Of a DNA stretch of 64,000 nucleotides, positions 1 to 8,375 are shown piece after piece. Made by a program: the position numbers and the translations under genes. This stretch comes from Acuticoccus sp039034015 (lineage in GTDB: Bacteria; Pseudomonadota; Alphaproteobacteria; Rhizobiales; Amorphaceae), in NCBI GenBank assembly GCA_039034015.1, contig JBCCBM010000009.1:1-64000 (forward strand), in the 5' to 3' direction. The number at the start of each line of letters is the position of its first letter. The stretch's first letter is position 1. The notes beneath the pieces were generated by a model. The model searched no databases. It had not been told where the DNA came from and saw only the letters and a list, made by a program, of their open reading frames with translations.

Positions 1-2104
1 ACATGGCGCCGATGGGTTTGACCGTGGCACCCCGCGCAATTTCAAGGTGCGACAGGACCGCGACGGAGGGGAACATGCGCTCAATGATCATGCGCACATA
101 GGGCCGCGCATCGGGCGCGGTGACGACGGCAAATTTTGGATGGTTCGCCATCGCGGCCTTGATGGCCTTTGAGGCGGCGTCGGCAAACTCCTCCACCTGG
201 CGCGGATCCATGGCAAGCTCGATCACATCGCCCTTGCCGTCGCGCTTCAGGGTCTGGTGGAAGGCAAGGTCCCACCGGTTGCCGAGGCGAAGGACGTGGA
301 GCGTGCCGTTTTCGGATAGGTCGCCGCAGATTTGTGAGGCAAGGCGGATGCGCACATGCTCGGCCACCGCCTCCGCCCGCCGCGCGTGGGGCGAGACCTC
401 CGCCACCGCCTCCAGGATGAGGTTGAGATTGCGGATGGACACCCGCTCGGCCAGCAGCAGTTTTAGGACGGCCTGGAGCCCGCTGTTGGAAATTTGGCTG
501 GGGACGATCTCTTCCAGAAGGCGCTTATACTCTTGGTCGAGCCGGTCGAGCAGCGCGCGCATGTCTTTATAGGACAACAGCTGCGAGAGGTTGTTGCGCA
601 CCACCTCCACAAGGTGGGTGAGCACCACGGACGCATTGTCGATGGGCACGAACCCTTCGCGGGATGTGTCGGCCACGAACGCTTCGTTGATCCAAACGGC
701 CTTCATGCCAAAGGCGGGGTCCCGCGCTTCGTCGGAGGGCACGCGCGGCTTTGGCCCATCGCCGATGACGACCATGTAGTCGCCCACGCGCAAGGTTTCG
801 GTGGCGGCGACCGTGCCGTGGACGCGCACCTCATAGCCCTTTGCGGTGAGGGCAAGATCTTCGGTGACGCGCACTTCGGGGACGACGAAGCCGTACTCCC
901 GGGCAAACTTTCGCCGGATTTTGGCAAGGCGGTGGGTGAGCTCGGTGGGGGAGCGCAGGACCGTGCGGGCGAGCTGCTTGCCCACCACAAGCTCCAGCTC
1001 AGGCACCATGAGCTCGGCCTTCACGCTGTCTTTTTGCGCAGCTTCCGTGGCGTCGACGGCCTCTTGCGCCTTTCGCGCTTCATCCGCCTCGGCCGCCTTT
1101 CGCGCCTTTGGAATGGTGTAGGCGACAAAGGCGAAGATCGCCGCAAGGGTCACAAAGGGGAGCGGGGGAAGGCCCGGCATGATCGCAAAGAGCGCCATCA
1201 TGCCCGACGCCATCATCAGCGCGCGCGGATAGGCGCCAAGCTGGCCCAGCACCGCCTTTTCGGCCGAGCCGCGGGTGCCGCCCTTGGAGACCAAAAGGCC
1301 GGCGGCCAGCGAGATGACGAGCGCCGGAATTTGGCTCACCAGACCATCGCCCACCGAAAGGCGGGTGAAGACGTCGGCGGCCGCGCCAAGCTCCATCCCG
1401 TGGCGCGTGGTGGCAATCACGATGCCACCAAAAATGTTGACGGCAATCACGATCAGCGAGGCGATCGCCTCCCCGCGCACAAATTTTGACGCACCGTCCA
1501 TGGAGCCGAAGAAGGCGCTTTCTTCTTCCAATTCGCGGCGGCGGCGCTGGGCCTCCGCCTCGTTGATGAGACCTGAGGAAAGGTCCGCATCAATCGCCAT
1601 TTGTTTGCCGGGGATGGCGTCGAGGGTGAACCTTGCGCCCACCTCCGCGATGCGGGTGGCACCCTTGGTGATGACGAGGAAGTTCACGATCACCAGGATC
1701 AAGAACACCACGATGCCAATCACGAAATCGCCAGACATCAAGAAATTGGAGAAGCCGGCAATCACTTGGCCGGCGGCGGTGATCCCCTCATGGCCATCGG
1801 CGAGGATGAGGCGCGTTGTGGCGATGGAAAGCGCCAGGCGCAGCATGGTTGCGATGAGGAGGATGGTGGGGAAGGACGAGAATTCCAGCGGCTTTTCGAT
1901 CCACAGCGCCACCATCAGGATGAGGACGGCGAGGGCGACGGAGAACGCCAACCCAATGTCGATCAGGAAGGTGGGGATCGGCAGGATGAGGACGCCCAAC
2001 ATCGCGATGACGCCCACCGCAAAGGCGATGTCGCGAATGTTTTGGGGCATGGCGCGGGACAGCAGCGACCGTGGCGCGGCTGGGGCGGTATCAACGCTCG
2101 ACAT
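1..2104 (-). CDS. flhA: Flagellar biosynthesis protein FlhA (3' end at window edge)
   Basis: FlhA is the large inner-membrane subunit of the flagellar type III export gate. The translation from ATG at 2104 opens MSSVDTAPAAPRSLL. About 300 residues with several hydrophobic segments follow (IAFAVGVIAMLGVLILPIPT and onward), including the conserved RFTLDAIPGKQMAIDADL segment, and then a soluble C-terminal export-substrate domain. 701 codons are visible, the usual family length, and the next codon begins with T, so only the stop is probably missing. It is the last visible gene of the minus-strand flagellar run, 109 bp after a YdeI/OmdA-like gene. Confidence 0.95.
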   Translation of the reverse strand, partial: MSSVDTAPAAPRSLLSRAMPQNIRDIAFAVGVIAMLGVLILPIPTFLIDIGLAFSVALAVLILMVALWIEKPLEFSSFPTILLIATMLRLALSIATTRLILADGHEGITAAGQVIAGFSNFLMSGDFVIGIVVFLILVIVNFLVITKGATRIAEVGARFTLDAIPGKQMAIDADLSSGLINEAEAQRRRRELEEESAFFGSMDGASKFVRGEAIASLIVIAVNIFGGIVIATTRHGMELGAAADVFTRLSVGDGLVSQIPALVISLAAGLLVSKGGTRGSAEKAVLGQLGAYPRALMMASGMMALFAIMPGLPPLPFVTLAAIFAFVAYTIPKARKAAEADEARKAQEAVDATEAAQKDSVKAELMVPELELVVGKQLARTVLRSPTELTHRLAKIRRKFAREYGFVVPEVRVTEDLALTAKGYEVRVHGTVAATETLRVGDYMVVIGDGPKPRVPSDEARDPAFGMKAVWINEAFVADTSREGFVPIDNASVVLTHLVEVVRNNLSQLLSYKDMRALLDRLDQEYKRLLEEIVPSQISNSGLQAVLKLLLAERVSIRNLNLILEAVAEVSPHARRAEAVAEHVRIRLASQICGDLSENGTLHVLRLGNRWDLAFHQTLKRDGKGDVIELAMDPRQVEEFADAASKAIKAAMANHPKFAVVTAPDARPYVRMIIERMFPSVAVLSHLEIARGATVKPIGAM

Positions 2105-2213
2105 CGTGCGGCCTTCATGGCTGGTCAATCGGGCGCGGCGGGCGGACGGACATGTCCGCGGGGAGAATGCCGCGCTACCAGTTTTGGCCAATCAAGCTTG
2201 GGCGAACCTGCCT

Positions 2214-2687
2214 TCAGCCCTGTCCGCCGGCCATGAGTTCGGCGACGATCGCCTCCGCCCGCCGCGCCTGTGTGGCGGCCTGCTTGGCGCTCGCCACCCG
2301 GTGCGCCAGCCCGCGCCGCTTGCCGGGCGTCAACGCATCAAATTTTTCGCGCGCGCCATCGTGCGCCCAAAGCGCCGCCTCCAGCGCGTCGGGCAACACA
2401 ACCACATCGTCGGCCACAATGTTGAACCGGAGCGCCACAGGGTCACCCAGCCCCACGCCGATCGTTTTGGCCAAACGGTTTGCAACATGGAGGTAGCGGC
2501 CGCCCTCCCCGTCTGACACCAGCGCGCCGTCGACGGGATGGTCGTTCAGTTCGCCGCTGATTCGCACTTTTGCCGGCGCGTCCGCCGGCAGCGAGGCAGC
2601 CGGCACCCGCACCACAAGATAGCGATATTTTTCCGGATAAATGATCTGGTCGAGGTTCGCCTCAACCGAATGCGCAAAATAGCTCAT
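2214..2687 (-). CDS. YdeI/OmdA-family protein (DUF1905-like + OmdA-like)
   Basis: A 157-residue soluble protein. The N-terminal ~95 residues look like a DUF1905-type small beta domain. The C-terminal ~60 residues (FDALTPGKRRGLAHRVASAK, then QAATQARR) match the OmdA / YdeI 'bacteriocin-protection' helical motif. The biochemical role of the family is unclear. It sits between fliQ and flhA, where rhizobial flagellar operons normally have only flagellar genes, and nothing in it suggests an export or basal-body part. It is probably a passenger gene co-transcribed with flhA. Domain family moderately sure; function unknown. Confidence 0.75.
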   Translation of the reverse strand: MSYFAHSVEANLDQIIYPEKYRYLVVRVPAASLPADAPAKVRISGELNDHPVDGALVSDGEGGRYLHVANRLAKTIGVGLGDPVALRFNIVADDVVVLPDALEAALWAHDGAREKFDALTPGKRRGLAHRVASAKQAATQARRAEAIVAELMAGGQG

Positions 2688-2790
2688 TGGCCCGCGTTTG
2701 GGGGCAGGGTCGCAGCGCTGTCAAGGGCGCCCAAAGGGCGGGCGCAGCCTTCACCCTTGACGGCGGTGCGGCCCTGCACACGCTGGCAAA

Positions 2791-2833
2791 GGGGTTCAGA
2801 CAGAAAGATCTTTGATCTTTATGCCTGAACCCC
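2791..2833 (-). terminator. Terminator-like inverted repeat downstream of fliQ
   Basis: Arms GGGGTTCAG / CTGAACCCC enclose a second perfect inner repeat AAAGATC-TTT-GATCTTT. It lies in the 230-bp gap after fliQ and before the OmdA-like gene. There is no long T-run on the minus strand, so it may be a weak terminator or an RNA-stabilising hairpin. The rest of the gap (2688-2919) shows only GC-rich sequence and no ORF. Confidence 0.5.
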
Positions 2834-2919
2834 TGCCGCCCAAAAAAGACGGGAGAGGGCGAGATGGGAGAGCGCGAGAGGGAACGTCTCGCCTTCCAAG
2901 TGAAGAGCCGGCGCAGCCG

Positions 2920-3186
2920 TCAGAATCCCGTCTCGATGCGCCCGTAGATGATTTCTGTGAGCGCGTAGATGTGGGCGCCGATGAAGGTGGCCGAGAGCGC
3001 CGCTGTCACCAAGATCGCAACGATCTTTGGGATGAAGGTCAGCGTCATTTCTTGGACTTGCGTGAGCGCCTGCATCAGCGAGATCGCAATCCCCACCACC
3101 ATCGCGACGATGACGGCGGGGGATGAGGCAATCAAAACGGTCCAGATGGCGGATTGAACGAGGTCGACGGCGTCGACTTCGCTCAT
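2920..3186 (-). CDS. fliQ: Flagellar export apparatus protein FliQ
   Basis: FliQ is a small two-helix inner-membrane subunit of the FliPQR export gate. The 88-residue product (MSEVDAVDLVQSAIWTVLIA...) has two hydrophobic helices, about residues 16-39 and 52-75, separated by the family's SLMQALTQVQEMTLTFIPK loop. ATG at 3186 overlaps the flgD stop as TGATG, so translation is probably coupled. A GTG one codon upstream is an alternative. Length is typical (about 88-90). Confidence 0.95.
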   Translation of the reverse strand: MSEVDAVDLVQSAIWTVLIASSPAVIVAMVVGIAISLMQALTQVQEMTLTFIPKIVAILVTAALSATFIGAHIYALTEIIYGRIETGF

Positions 3187-3581
3187 CACCGGACGATGAG
3201 GCCGTCGCCCACCACGATGATCGTGCCATCCGTCAGCGTGGCATAGGTCTGGCCGCTGGCGATTTGGACGCTCTCCACCTCGCCGGTGGTGCCGTCGGGG
3301 GTTTCAATGTCCCGCCCGATCAGCGACTGCGCGTCCGACAAGGTGTTGGATTGCAACAGCGCCAAGAGACGGTCGTTGGCGATGATGTTTTGCTCAACGT
3401 TGGAGAAGGTCGCCAGTTGCGCGATGTATTCGGTGTCGGACACTGGCTCGAGCGGATCTTGGTTTTTCATCTGCTCCACCAGAAGCCGCAGGAACGCGTC
3501 ATAGTCGAGGGTCTGGTTGTCGAGCTGGGCGGTGGGCTGCGTCGCGGTCGAAACGGCGCCGATGGCGCTGACGTCGGTCAT
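3186..3581 (-). CDS. flgD: Flagellar hook assembly scaffold FlgD (short form)
   Basis: FlgD caps the growing hook so that FlgE can assemble. The 131-residue product has the FlgD N-terminal signature (LDYDAFLRLLVEQMKNQDPL, then EPVSDTEYIAQLATFSNVEQ). After about residue 90 a short beta segment replaces the long Ig/tudor-like region of enterobacterial FlgD. The short form is usual in rhizobia. It overlaps fliQ by TGATG and follows flbT by 17 bp. Confidence 0.93.
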   Translation of the reverse strand: MTDVSAIGAVSTATQPTAQLDNQTLDYDAFLRLLVEQMKNQDPLEPVSDTEYIAQLATFSNVEQNIIANDRLLALLQSNTLSDAQSLIGRDIETPDGTTGEVESVQIASGQTYATLTDGTIIVVGDGLIVR

Positions 3582-3598
3582 CGTCGTCTCCTAGACAA

Positions 3599-4159
3599 TC
3601 ATTGCAAAGGGGGGCGTGCGGAGGGCACGCGCGGGTCAAGCGGGGGTGGCATGGTGGGCGTTGCGGCCCGCGCCTCGCCGGGCGTGCGCTCCTCCGGAAG
3701 GCCCGCCTTGCGGCCCGCGTCGGCGATGACGCGCGCCTCCTCGTCAAACAGGCCGCGCAAGAACTTGAGCGCCTGGAAGGTGCGCTCGTTGTTCATGAGC
3801 GAACACACCTCGTCGAGCCCGGTTTTGAGGCTCTCTGTGGCGAGCGCTGCGCGAAGGTCCACCGCCAGCGCGTCGAACAGCTTTTTGCTGGCGGCCGCGT
3901 TTTGCGGGTCCATGAGCATCGCCTGGGCCACAAAGTAGAGCTGGCGCAGGGGCGTTGTGGTGTCTTCCACCTGCATGACGTGGTTTTCAAGCAGGAAGGT
4001 TGCATCGTTCAAGAGTTCCAACGTCACCTTGCGGTCGACCCGCAGGACAGCGCCGTTTAGGAACAAGCGTTCGCCGGAACGCAACGAAATATGCATGGGG
4101 CGAAGACCGGCGGTCTTGTCGTCCTCGCGCCGCTTCTTACTGTGCCGCGGTCCGTTCAT
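3599..4159 (-). CDS. flbT: Flagellin synthesis regulator FlbT
   Basis: In Caulobacter FlbT acts after transcription on flagellin mRNA 5' leaders; in rhizobia it also affects flagellin levels. The core matches the family: MHISLRSGERLFLNGAVLRV, followed by LLENHVMQVEDTTTPLRQLY. The tail is Pro/Arg-rich. The chosen ATG (4159) overlaps the flaF stop (ATGA) and has GAGG about 10 bp upstream, giving 186 aa with a 21-residue basic N-terminal extension. Starting at MHISLRS (4096) would give the usual ~165 aa but shows no clear Shine-Dalgarno. The seven flagellin leaders in this window are its likely targets (inference). Confidence 0.9.
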   Translation of the reverse strand: MNGPRHSKKRREDDKTAGLRPMHISLRSGERLFLNGAVLRVDRKVTLELLNDATFLLENHVMQVEDTTTPLRQLYFVAQAMLMDPQNAAASKKLFDALAVDLRAALATESLKTGLDEVCSLMNNERTFQALKFLRGLFDEEARVIADAGRKAGLPEERTPGEARAATPTMPPPLDPRVPSARPPLQ

Positions 4160-4506
4160 TGTGCCAATCCCTCGCGCACCGTGCGGTTGATGTCGATGAC
4201 ACCTTTCCAGTTCTGGCTTTTGCCAGCCAGGATGGCGTCGGTTTCCCGCAAGACCCACAGGCCGATGGAAATGAGGTTGCCCCTCAAGTCCTCCGGTAGG
4301 TCGTTTGCGGGGTCGGACAGGTCTTTGATCAGAAAACCCCAAAGCTTTTGGCAAAAGCGGAGGGCTTCCATCGCATCGTTGGATGTGGATGGCAGCGACT
4401 GTGCGTTTTCCAGAAGGTCCAACGCATGATCGAACGCTTGGCGCTCTTGATCCCGCGTGAACCCCGGCGCCATCTGATGCACCTGAACATAGGCTTCGGC
4501 CTGCAC
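4156..4506 (-). CDS. flaF: Flagellar biosynthesis regulator FlaF
   Basis: FlaF is a small alphaproteobacterial protein needed for flagellin synthesis or secretion and works alongside FlbT. The 116-residue product starts MQAEAYVQVHQMAPGFTRDQ and carries the family's conserved middle (FCQKLWGFLIKDLSDPANDL, then LISIGLWVLRETD). It lies 13 bp after flgL and overlaps flbT by ATGA, the standard rhizobial order flgL-flaF-flbT-flgD. Confidence 0.93.
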   Translation of the reverse strand: MQAEAYVQVHQMAPGFTRDQERQAFDHALDLLENAQSLPSTSNDAMEALRFCQKLWGFLIKDLSDPANDLPEDLRGNLISIGLWVLRETDAILAGKSQNWKGVIDINRTVREGLAQ

Positions 4507-4519
4507 CGCTAAAGACTCC

Positions 4520-5557
4520 TTACGCGTAGTTGAGGATGCTGAGGCGGGAGATCTGTCCCGTCAGCGCAAAACTCATCTCAATTTGCGTCGTCAAAAGGTC
4601 GACGCGGACCTTGGCTTCGGCAGGGTCAACGACCTCCGCCTCGGCAATGATGCCGGCCAACATGTCCCTGGCGAGGGACATGCGTTCGTTGGCGCGCTCA
4701 ATGGCGTTTTGCGAAAAGCCAAGCTCGCTCTGGATGCCGGCAAGGTCGCTCACCGCCTGGCCGAGGCCAAGGCGCGCCTCGTCAATGACGGCCTGGCGCG
4801 TCCCCTCCGACAAGGTGTCGAGGCCAAGCACCGCCAGCATCGTCATCGCCTCGGCGGTGTTGCGGATGCCCTGTTCGTTGGCGTTGGTGCCGGTGGGCGC
4901 CCGCTCAGAGATTGCAATCCGCGTCACAATGTTGTCGGACGAGGCGACCGAGAAGGTGGTCCCCCAGGCCGGATCATCGAAGAATGCGGCAAACTCGTTG
5001 CGCAAAAAGTCGGTCATGTCGGCCGGCAAAATTGCGTCAACGCCAGGGTCGCCCGGGTTGAGGCCAAAGCGGGTGTTGAAGGCGGCAATGATGGCCGCCT
5101 CCGGCCCGTCTTCCAGGCGGGTGAAGGGCGCCTCGTCGGTGTTGATGCCGGCAAACAGGAAGCTGCCGCCGTCAGACGCGTTAAGCCGATCGGAGAGGCG
5201 ATCCATCGCCGCCCGCGCCTCGGTCTCAAGGACCCGTGCCGCGCCCTCCCCGGGGGGGATTGCGACGGCGGAGGCCAAAAGGTCGGACGCATTGTCCCGA
5301 ATGTCGGTGAGGCCGGCCTGGATGAGGGTGAGGCGCGCCTGGGCGGTGCCGTTGGAGCGGATGAGCGTCTCCATCAGCGCCGCTTCGTTGCGCAGCGAAA
5401 TCATGCGCCCGGTCTCCGTGCCGAGCGCGAGCCCCACGTCCGCATGGCGGCCCGTGGCAAGCTCGACGGTGCGATCGGCGAGTTCATTTTGCAGACGGTT
5501 CACTTCCAGTCGGGGTTGGTTGCGCAGAGCCGCAGTCGAGATGAAGCTGGCTTCCAT
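4520..5557 (-). CDS. flgL: Hook-filament junction protein FlgL (HAP3)
   Basis: FlgL is the second hook-filament junction protein, an adaptor between FlgK and flagellin. The 345-residue product has flagellin-like helical ends: N-terminal LNRLQNEL-type heptads (RLEVNRLQNELADRTVELAT) and a C-terminal LLTTQIEMSFALTGQISRLS segment. The central variable domain includes GGSFLFAGINTDEAPF, a typical FlgL feature. ATG overlaps the flgK stop (TGATG). Confidence 0.92.
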   Translation of the reverse strand: MEASFISTAALRNQPRLEVNRLQNELADRTVELATGRHADVGLALGTETGRMISLRNEAALMETLIRSNGTAQARLTLIQAGLTDIRDNASDLLASAVAIPPGEGAARVLETEARAAMDRLSDRLNASDGGSFLFAGINTDEAPFTRLEDGPEAAIIAAFNTRFGLNPGDPGVDAILPADMTDFLRNEFAAFFDDPAWGTTFSVASSDNIVTRIAISERAPTGTNANEQGIRNTAEAMTMLAVLGLDTLSEGTRQAVIDEARLGLGQAVSDLAGIQSELGFSQNAIERANERMSLARDMLAGIIAEAEVVDPAEAKVRVDLLTTQIEMSFALTGQISRLSILNYA

Positions 5558-6945
5558 CAGACGATCCTCAGAAGTTCGACAAACAACTCGTCAATCACGC
5601 CGATGAGGCGCGAGGAGGCGCTGAAGGAGCGCTCAATGGCGAGCTGCTGGGCATATTCGTCATCAAGGTTGACGCCGGTGATGCGCGACAGGCTGTCGGA
5701 GGCCGTGCGCAAAATCGCCGACTCGGTGAGCACCTGGTCCTCCACCGTGAGCCTCTGGCCCTCCAGCCAACCCGCCGATTGGGTGGCAAAGGTCATGAGG
5801 CTGGCGTTGTCCGGCAGCTCGGTGGCAGGGTCGAAAGTGGTGGGCGTGTCGAGCGCGGCGCTCACCGTCAGCATCCGGTCAGCAAAGAACGCGTTGCCGC
5901 CAGCATTGCCGGACCCGTCGCGCAGCGCCTCCACGGTGCCGCCTTGGGCGGGGTCCACGGCGGCGTTGATCGCAATGGTGCCCGCGGAATTGGGCGGCGT
6001 GGACGTGAAGAGGCTGCCCGGCGGGTCATCAAAAATGTCGGTGAGTTCGCGGGCAATTTCGTCCATCTGCAGCTGGTAGGTGGCCGCGATGGTGTCACGC
6101 ACATAGGCGTTGCCGACGATGGAGCCTGTGGTGGAGGCCATGGGCGTGTTCGGCCCCGTCACCGCAAGGCCGTCCACCCGCACCTCGCCGCCGACGGCGC
6201 CGGGGGTGTAGATGGCGGTGCGGTCGAAGGTGACCGAGCGGGCCTGCTTGTCATAGAGCGTCACGCCGGCGTCGGTGAAGAGCGCCATGTCGTTGTTTTC
6301 ACGCCGCAACACGGTGACGCCAAGGTGCTCTGAAATGGCCTTCACCGCCGCGTCCCGGCGGTCAAGGTCCATGGTGACGTCACCGCCCCGCAGCGTGCCC
6401 GACACAATGGCGGTGTTGGCGTTGTGGAACAGGTCGAGCTGGCGGTTGATGTCCTCCACCGCCTCGAACATTTCGCGGTCCGTCTCCTCGCGGATGACGA
6501 GCATTTCGGACGTGATGCGGTTCAGCTCGTTCGCAACATCGCGCCCGCGCTCCACCACCGTGCGGCCGAAGAGCGGATCATCGGGCGCGTTGGCATAGTC
6601 GGCGACCGCGTTTTGCAGTTCGCCGATGCGGGCGGCGATGGAGGTTTCCACCTCCGGGTCGCCGACCGTTTGGGAGATGGAGTTCAGATGCCGCAGCACC
6701 GCATCGCGCTCGGCGGTCGTGGCCGTGGCGTTGATGAGCCTTGTGAACACGGCCGCATTTTCAGTGCGACGCACGCCCACCGTCTCCACCCCACCGTTGA
6801 TGGTGGTGGCAAGCTCCGGCGAGACGCGGCTGCGGTTTTCATCCCCCGCCGCCGCCACATTGCGGGCCGACAGGTTGATTTGAAACTGCGACGCAATCAG
6901 CGCTTGCCGCGCAATGTTGTTGGCCGTGTCGAGGCTCATCGCCAT
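5557..6945 (-). CDS. flgK: Hook-associated protein FlgK (HAP1)
   Basis: FlgK is the first hook-filament junction protein. The 462-residue product has the rod/hook/HAP N-terminus with the family ARNVAAAG (usually NNIANV-like) segment around residue 30. Its C-terminus (VNLDDEYAQQLAIERSFSAS) is the usual D0 helix that packs with FlgL. It is compact but typical for rhizobia. MAMSL gives two in-frame ATGs (6945, 6939). The gene lies 16 bp after flgE. Confidence 0.92.
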   Translation of the reverse strand: MAMSLDTANNIARQALIASQFQINLSARNVAAAGDENRSRVSPELATTINGGVETVGVRRTENAAVFTRLINATATTAERDAVLRHLNSISQTVGDPEVETSIAARIGELQNAVADYANAPDDPLFGRTVVERGRDVANELNRITSEMLVIREETDREMFEAVEDINRQLDLFHNANTAIVSGTLRGGDVTMDLDRRDAAVKAISEHLGVTVLRRENNDMALFTDAGVTLYDKQARSVTFDRTAIYTPGAVGGEVRVDGLAVTGPNTPMASTTGSIVGNAYVRDTIAATYQLQMDEIARELTDIFDDPPGSLFTSTPPNSAGTIAINAAVDPAQGGTVEALRDGSGNAGGNAFFADRMLTVSAALDTPTTFDPATELPDNASLMTFATQSAGWLEGQRLTVEDQVLTESAILRTASDSLSRITGVNLDDEYAQQLAIERSFSASSRLIGVIDELFVELLRIV

Positions 6946-6961
6946 GGGTTCACGGAGCTCC

Positions 6962-8284
6962 TTAGCGGCCCAAATTCACAAGGATTTCCAGAAGCTGATC
7001 GCCGGTCTGGAAGGTCCGTGAATTCGCGCTGTAGGAGCGCTGGGAGATGATCATGTCGGTGAGCTCGGTGGCAAGCTCCACGTTGGATTGCTCCAGCGCG
7101 CCGACCACGAGGGCGCCGTTGCCGGCATCGTTGGGCAGCGCGACGCGCAGATCGCCGCTTTCATTGGTGATGCCGTAAATGTTGCCGGGGAGCGGGCGAA
7201 GCTGGTCCGCACTCGGCACATTGGCGATGGGAACGCGGTAGAACTCCACCTCGGTGCCGTCTTCGTAGATGGCAAAGACGCGGCCCTGGGTGTCGATCAC
7301 AACGTCGGTGATGGTGGAGGGCGCGTTGCCATTGATGGCCACCTGCAGGGGCTCAAACTCGGTGGCAAGCTGCGTCATGTTGGTGACGTCGAGGGTCACG
7401 TTGTTGGAGTTGCCGGGGATGGCAATGTTGATGATGGCCTGCATGGAGGGGTCGGCCGGATCAACCGCGGTGGGGCCGCCGGCCGCGGGCACGACGGTGG
7501 AGAACTGGTTCACGCTGCCCGTCGTCGGATCAAACTGGATCGTGGCGTGGCTGATCGGGCCGGTGGTGTACGGGAAGCCGCCCGCCGGGTCCTGATCGGC
7601 CTGGTTGTAGATGGCAACTTCCCAGTCTTCGGAGCCGATCTTCGACCAGTAGACATCAAGCGTGATCTCGCGGCCCAGATCATCGAACGAGACGACGGAC
7701 GTCTTGACCGAGAATTGCGAAGCCGGGTCGTTGTCGGCGGCCCGGGGGACGGGAATGTCGGGCGCGTCGGCGTCAACGTTGGCGCGGTAGATGCCGGACG
7801 TGGACGCGGTGGCGCGCATGTTCATCTGGTCGGTGGAGATTTTCTCCAACCCTGTGGTGTCGTTCAGCGTGATGACAACATTTTCGCCCGCCGTGGACGG
7901 GAAGCCGAGCAGCGCGAAGCCGGCCGCGTTCACAAGGTTGCCCGTTTGCCCGTCCACCACGAAGGAGCCGGCGCGGGTCAAGAAGTCGCCGCCGTTGGCA
8001 TCTTGCACGATGAAGAAGCCGTTGCCTTGGATGGCAAGGTCGGTCTGGGACAGCGTGTAGGACAGGGCGCCCTGGTTGGACACGTTGTAGCGCACGTTGG
8101 GGGTAACGGCGCCAGAATTGTAGTTCTGCGGGCCGGATTCCAGAACCAGCGATGAAAACTGGGTGTCGGCGCGCTTATAGCCGACCGTGTTGGCGTTTGC
8201 GATGTTTTCGGCCACCGTCGCCAGCTTGTAAGACTGCGCTTCCATGCCTGAAACACTGGTGCGCAAGACGTTATAGAGGCTCAT
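6962..8284 (-). CDS. flgE: Flagellar hook protein FlgE
   Basis: FlgE polymerises into the hook. The 440-residue product opens MSLYNVLRTSVSGMEAQSYK and has the rod/hook signature ENIANANTVGYKRADTQFSS. The C-terminal segment NVELATELTDMIISQRSYSA is the flg_bbr_C motif. The open frame extends farther upstream, but ATG at 8284 is preceded by AAGGGAAG and fits FlgE N-termini. Between it and fliI (8285-8375) I see only a short spacer. Confidence 0.95.
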   Translation of the reverse strand: MSLYNVLRTSVSGMEAQSYKLATVAENIANANTVGYKRADTQFSSLVLESGPQNYNSGAVTPNVRYNVSNQGALSYTLSQTDLAIQGNGFFIVQDANGGDFLTRAGSFVVDGQTGNLVNAAGFALLGFPSTAGENVVITLNDTTGLEKISTDQMNMRATASTSGIYRANVDADAPDIPVPRAADNDPASQFSVKTSVVSFDDLGREITLDVYWSKIGSEDWEVAIYNQADQDPAGGFPYTTGPISHATIQFDPTTGSVNQFSTVVPAAGGPTAVDPADPSMQAIINIAIPGNSNNVTLDVTNMTQLATEFEPLQVAINGNAPSTITDVVIDTQGRVFAIYEDGTEVEFYRVPIANVPSADQLRPLPGNIYGITNESGDLRVALPNDAGNGALVVGALEQSNVELATELTDMIISQRSYSANSRTFQTGDQLLEILVNLGR

Positions 8285-8375
8285 CCACTTCCCTTTCTTC
8301 GGGGGCCGGAACGAAGCCCCGTCGTGGGCCAGTTCATCGGCTTTGCGAAAAACAGTTTGTGGGAAACGGCTTGTG

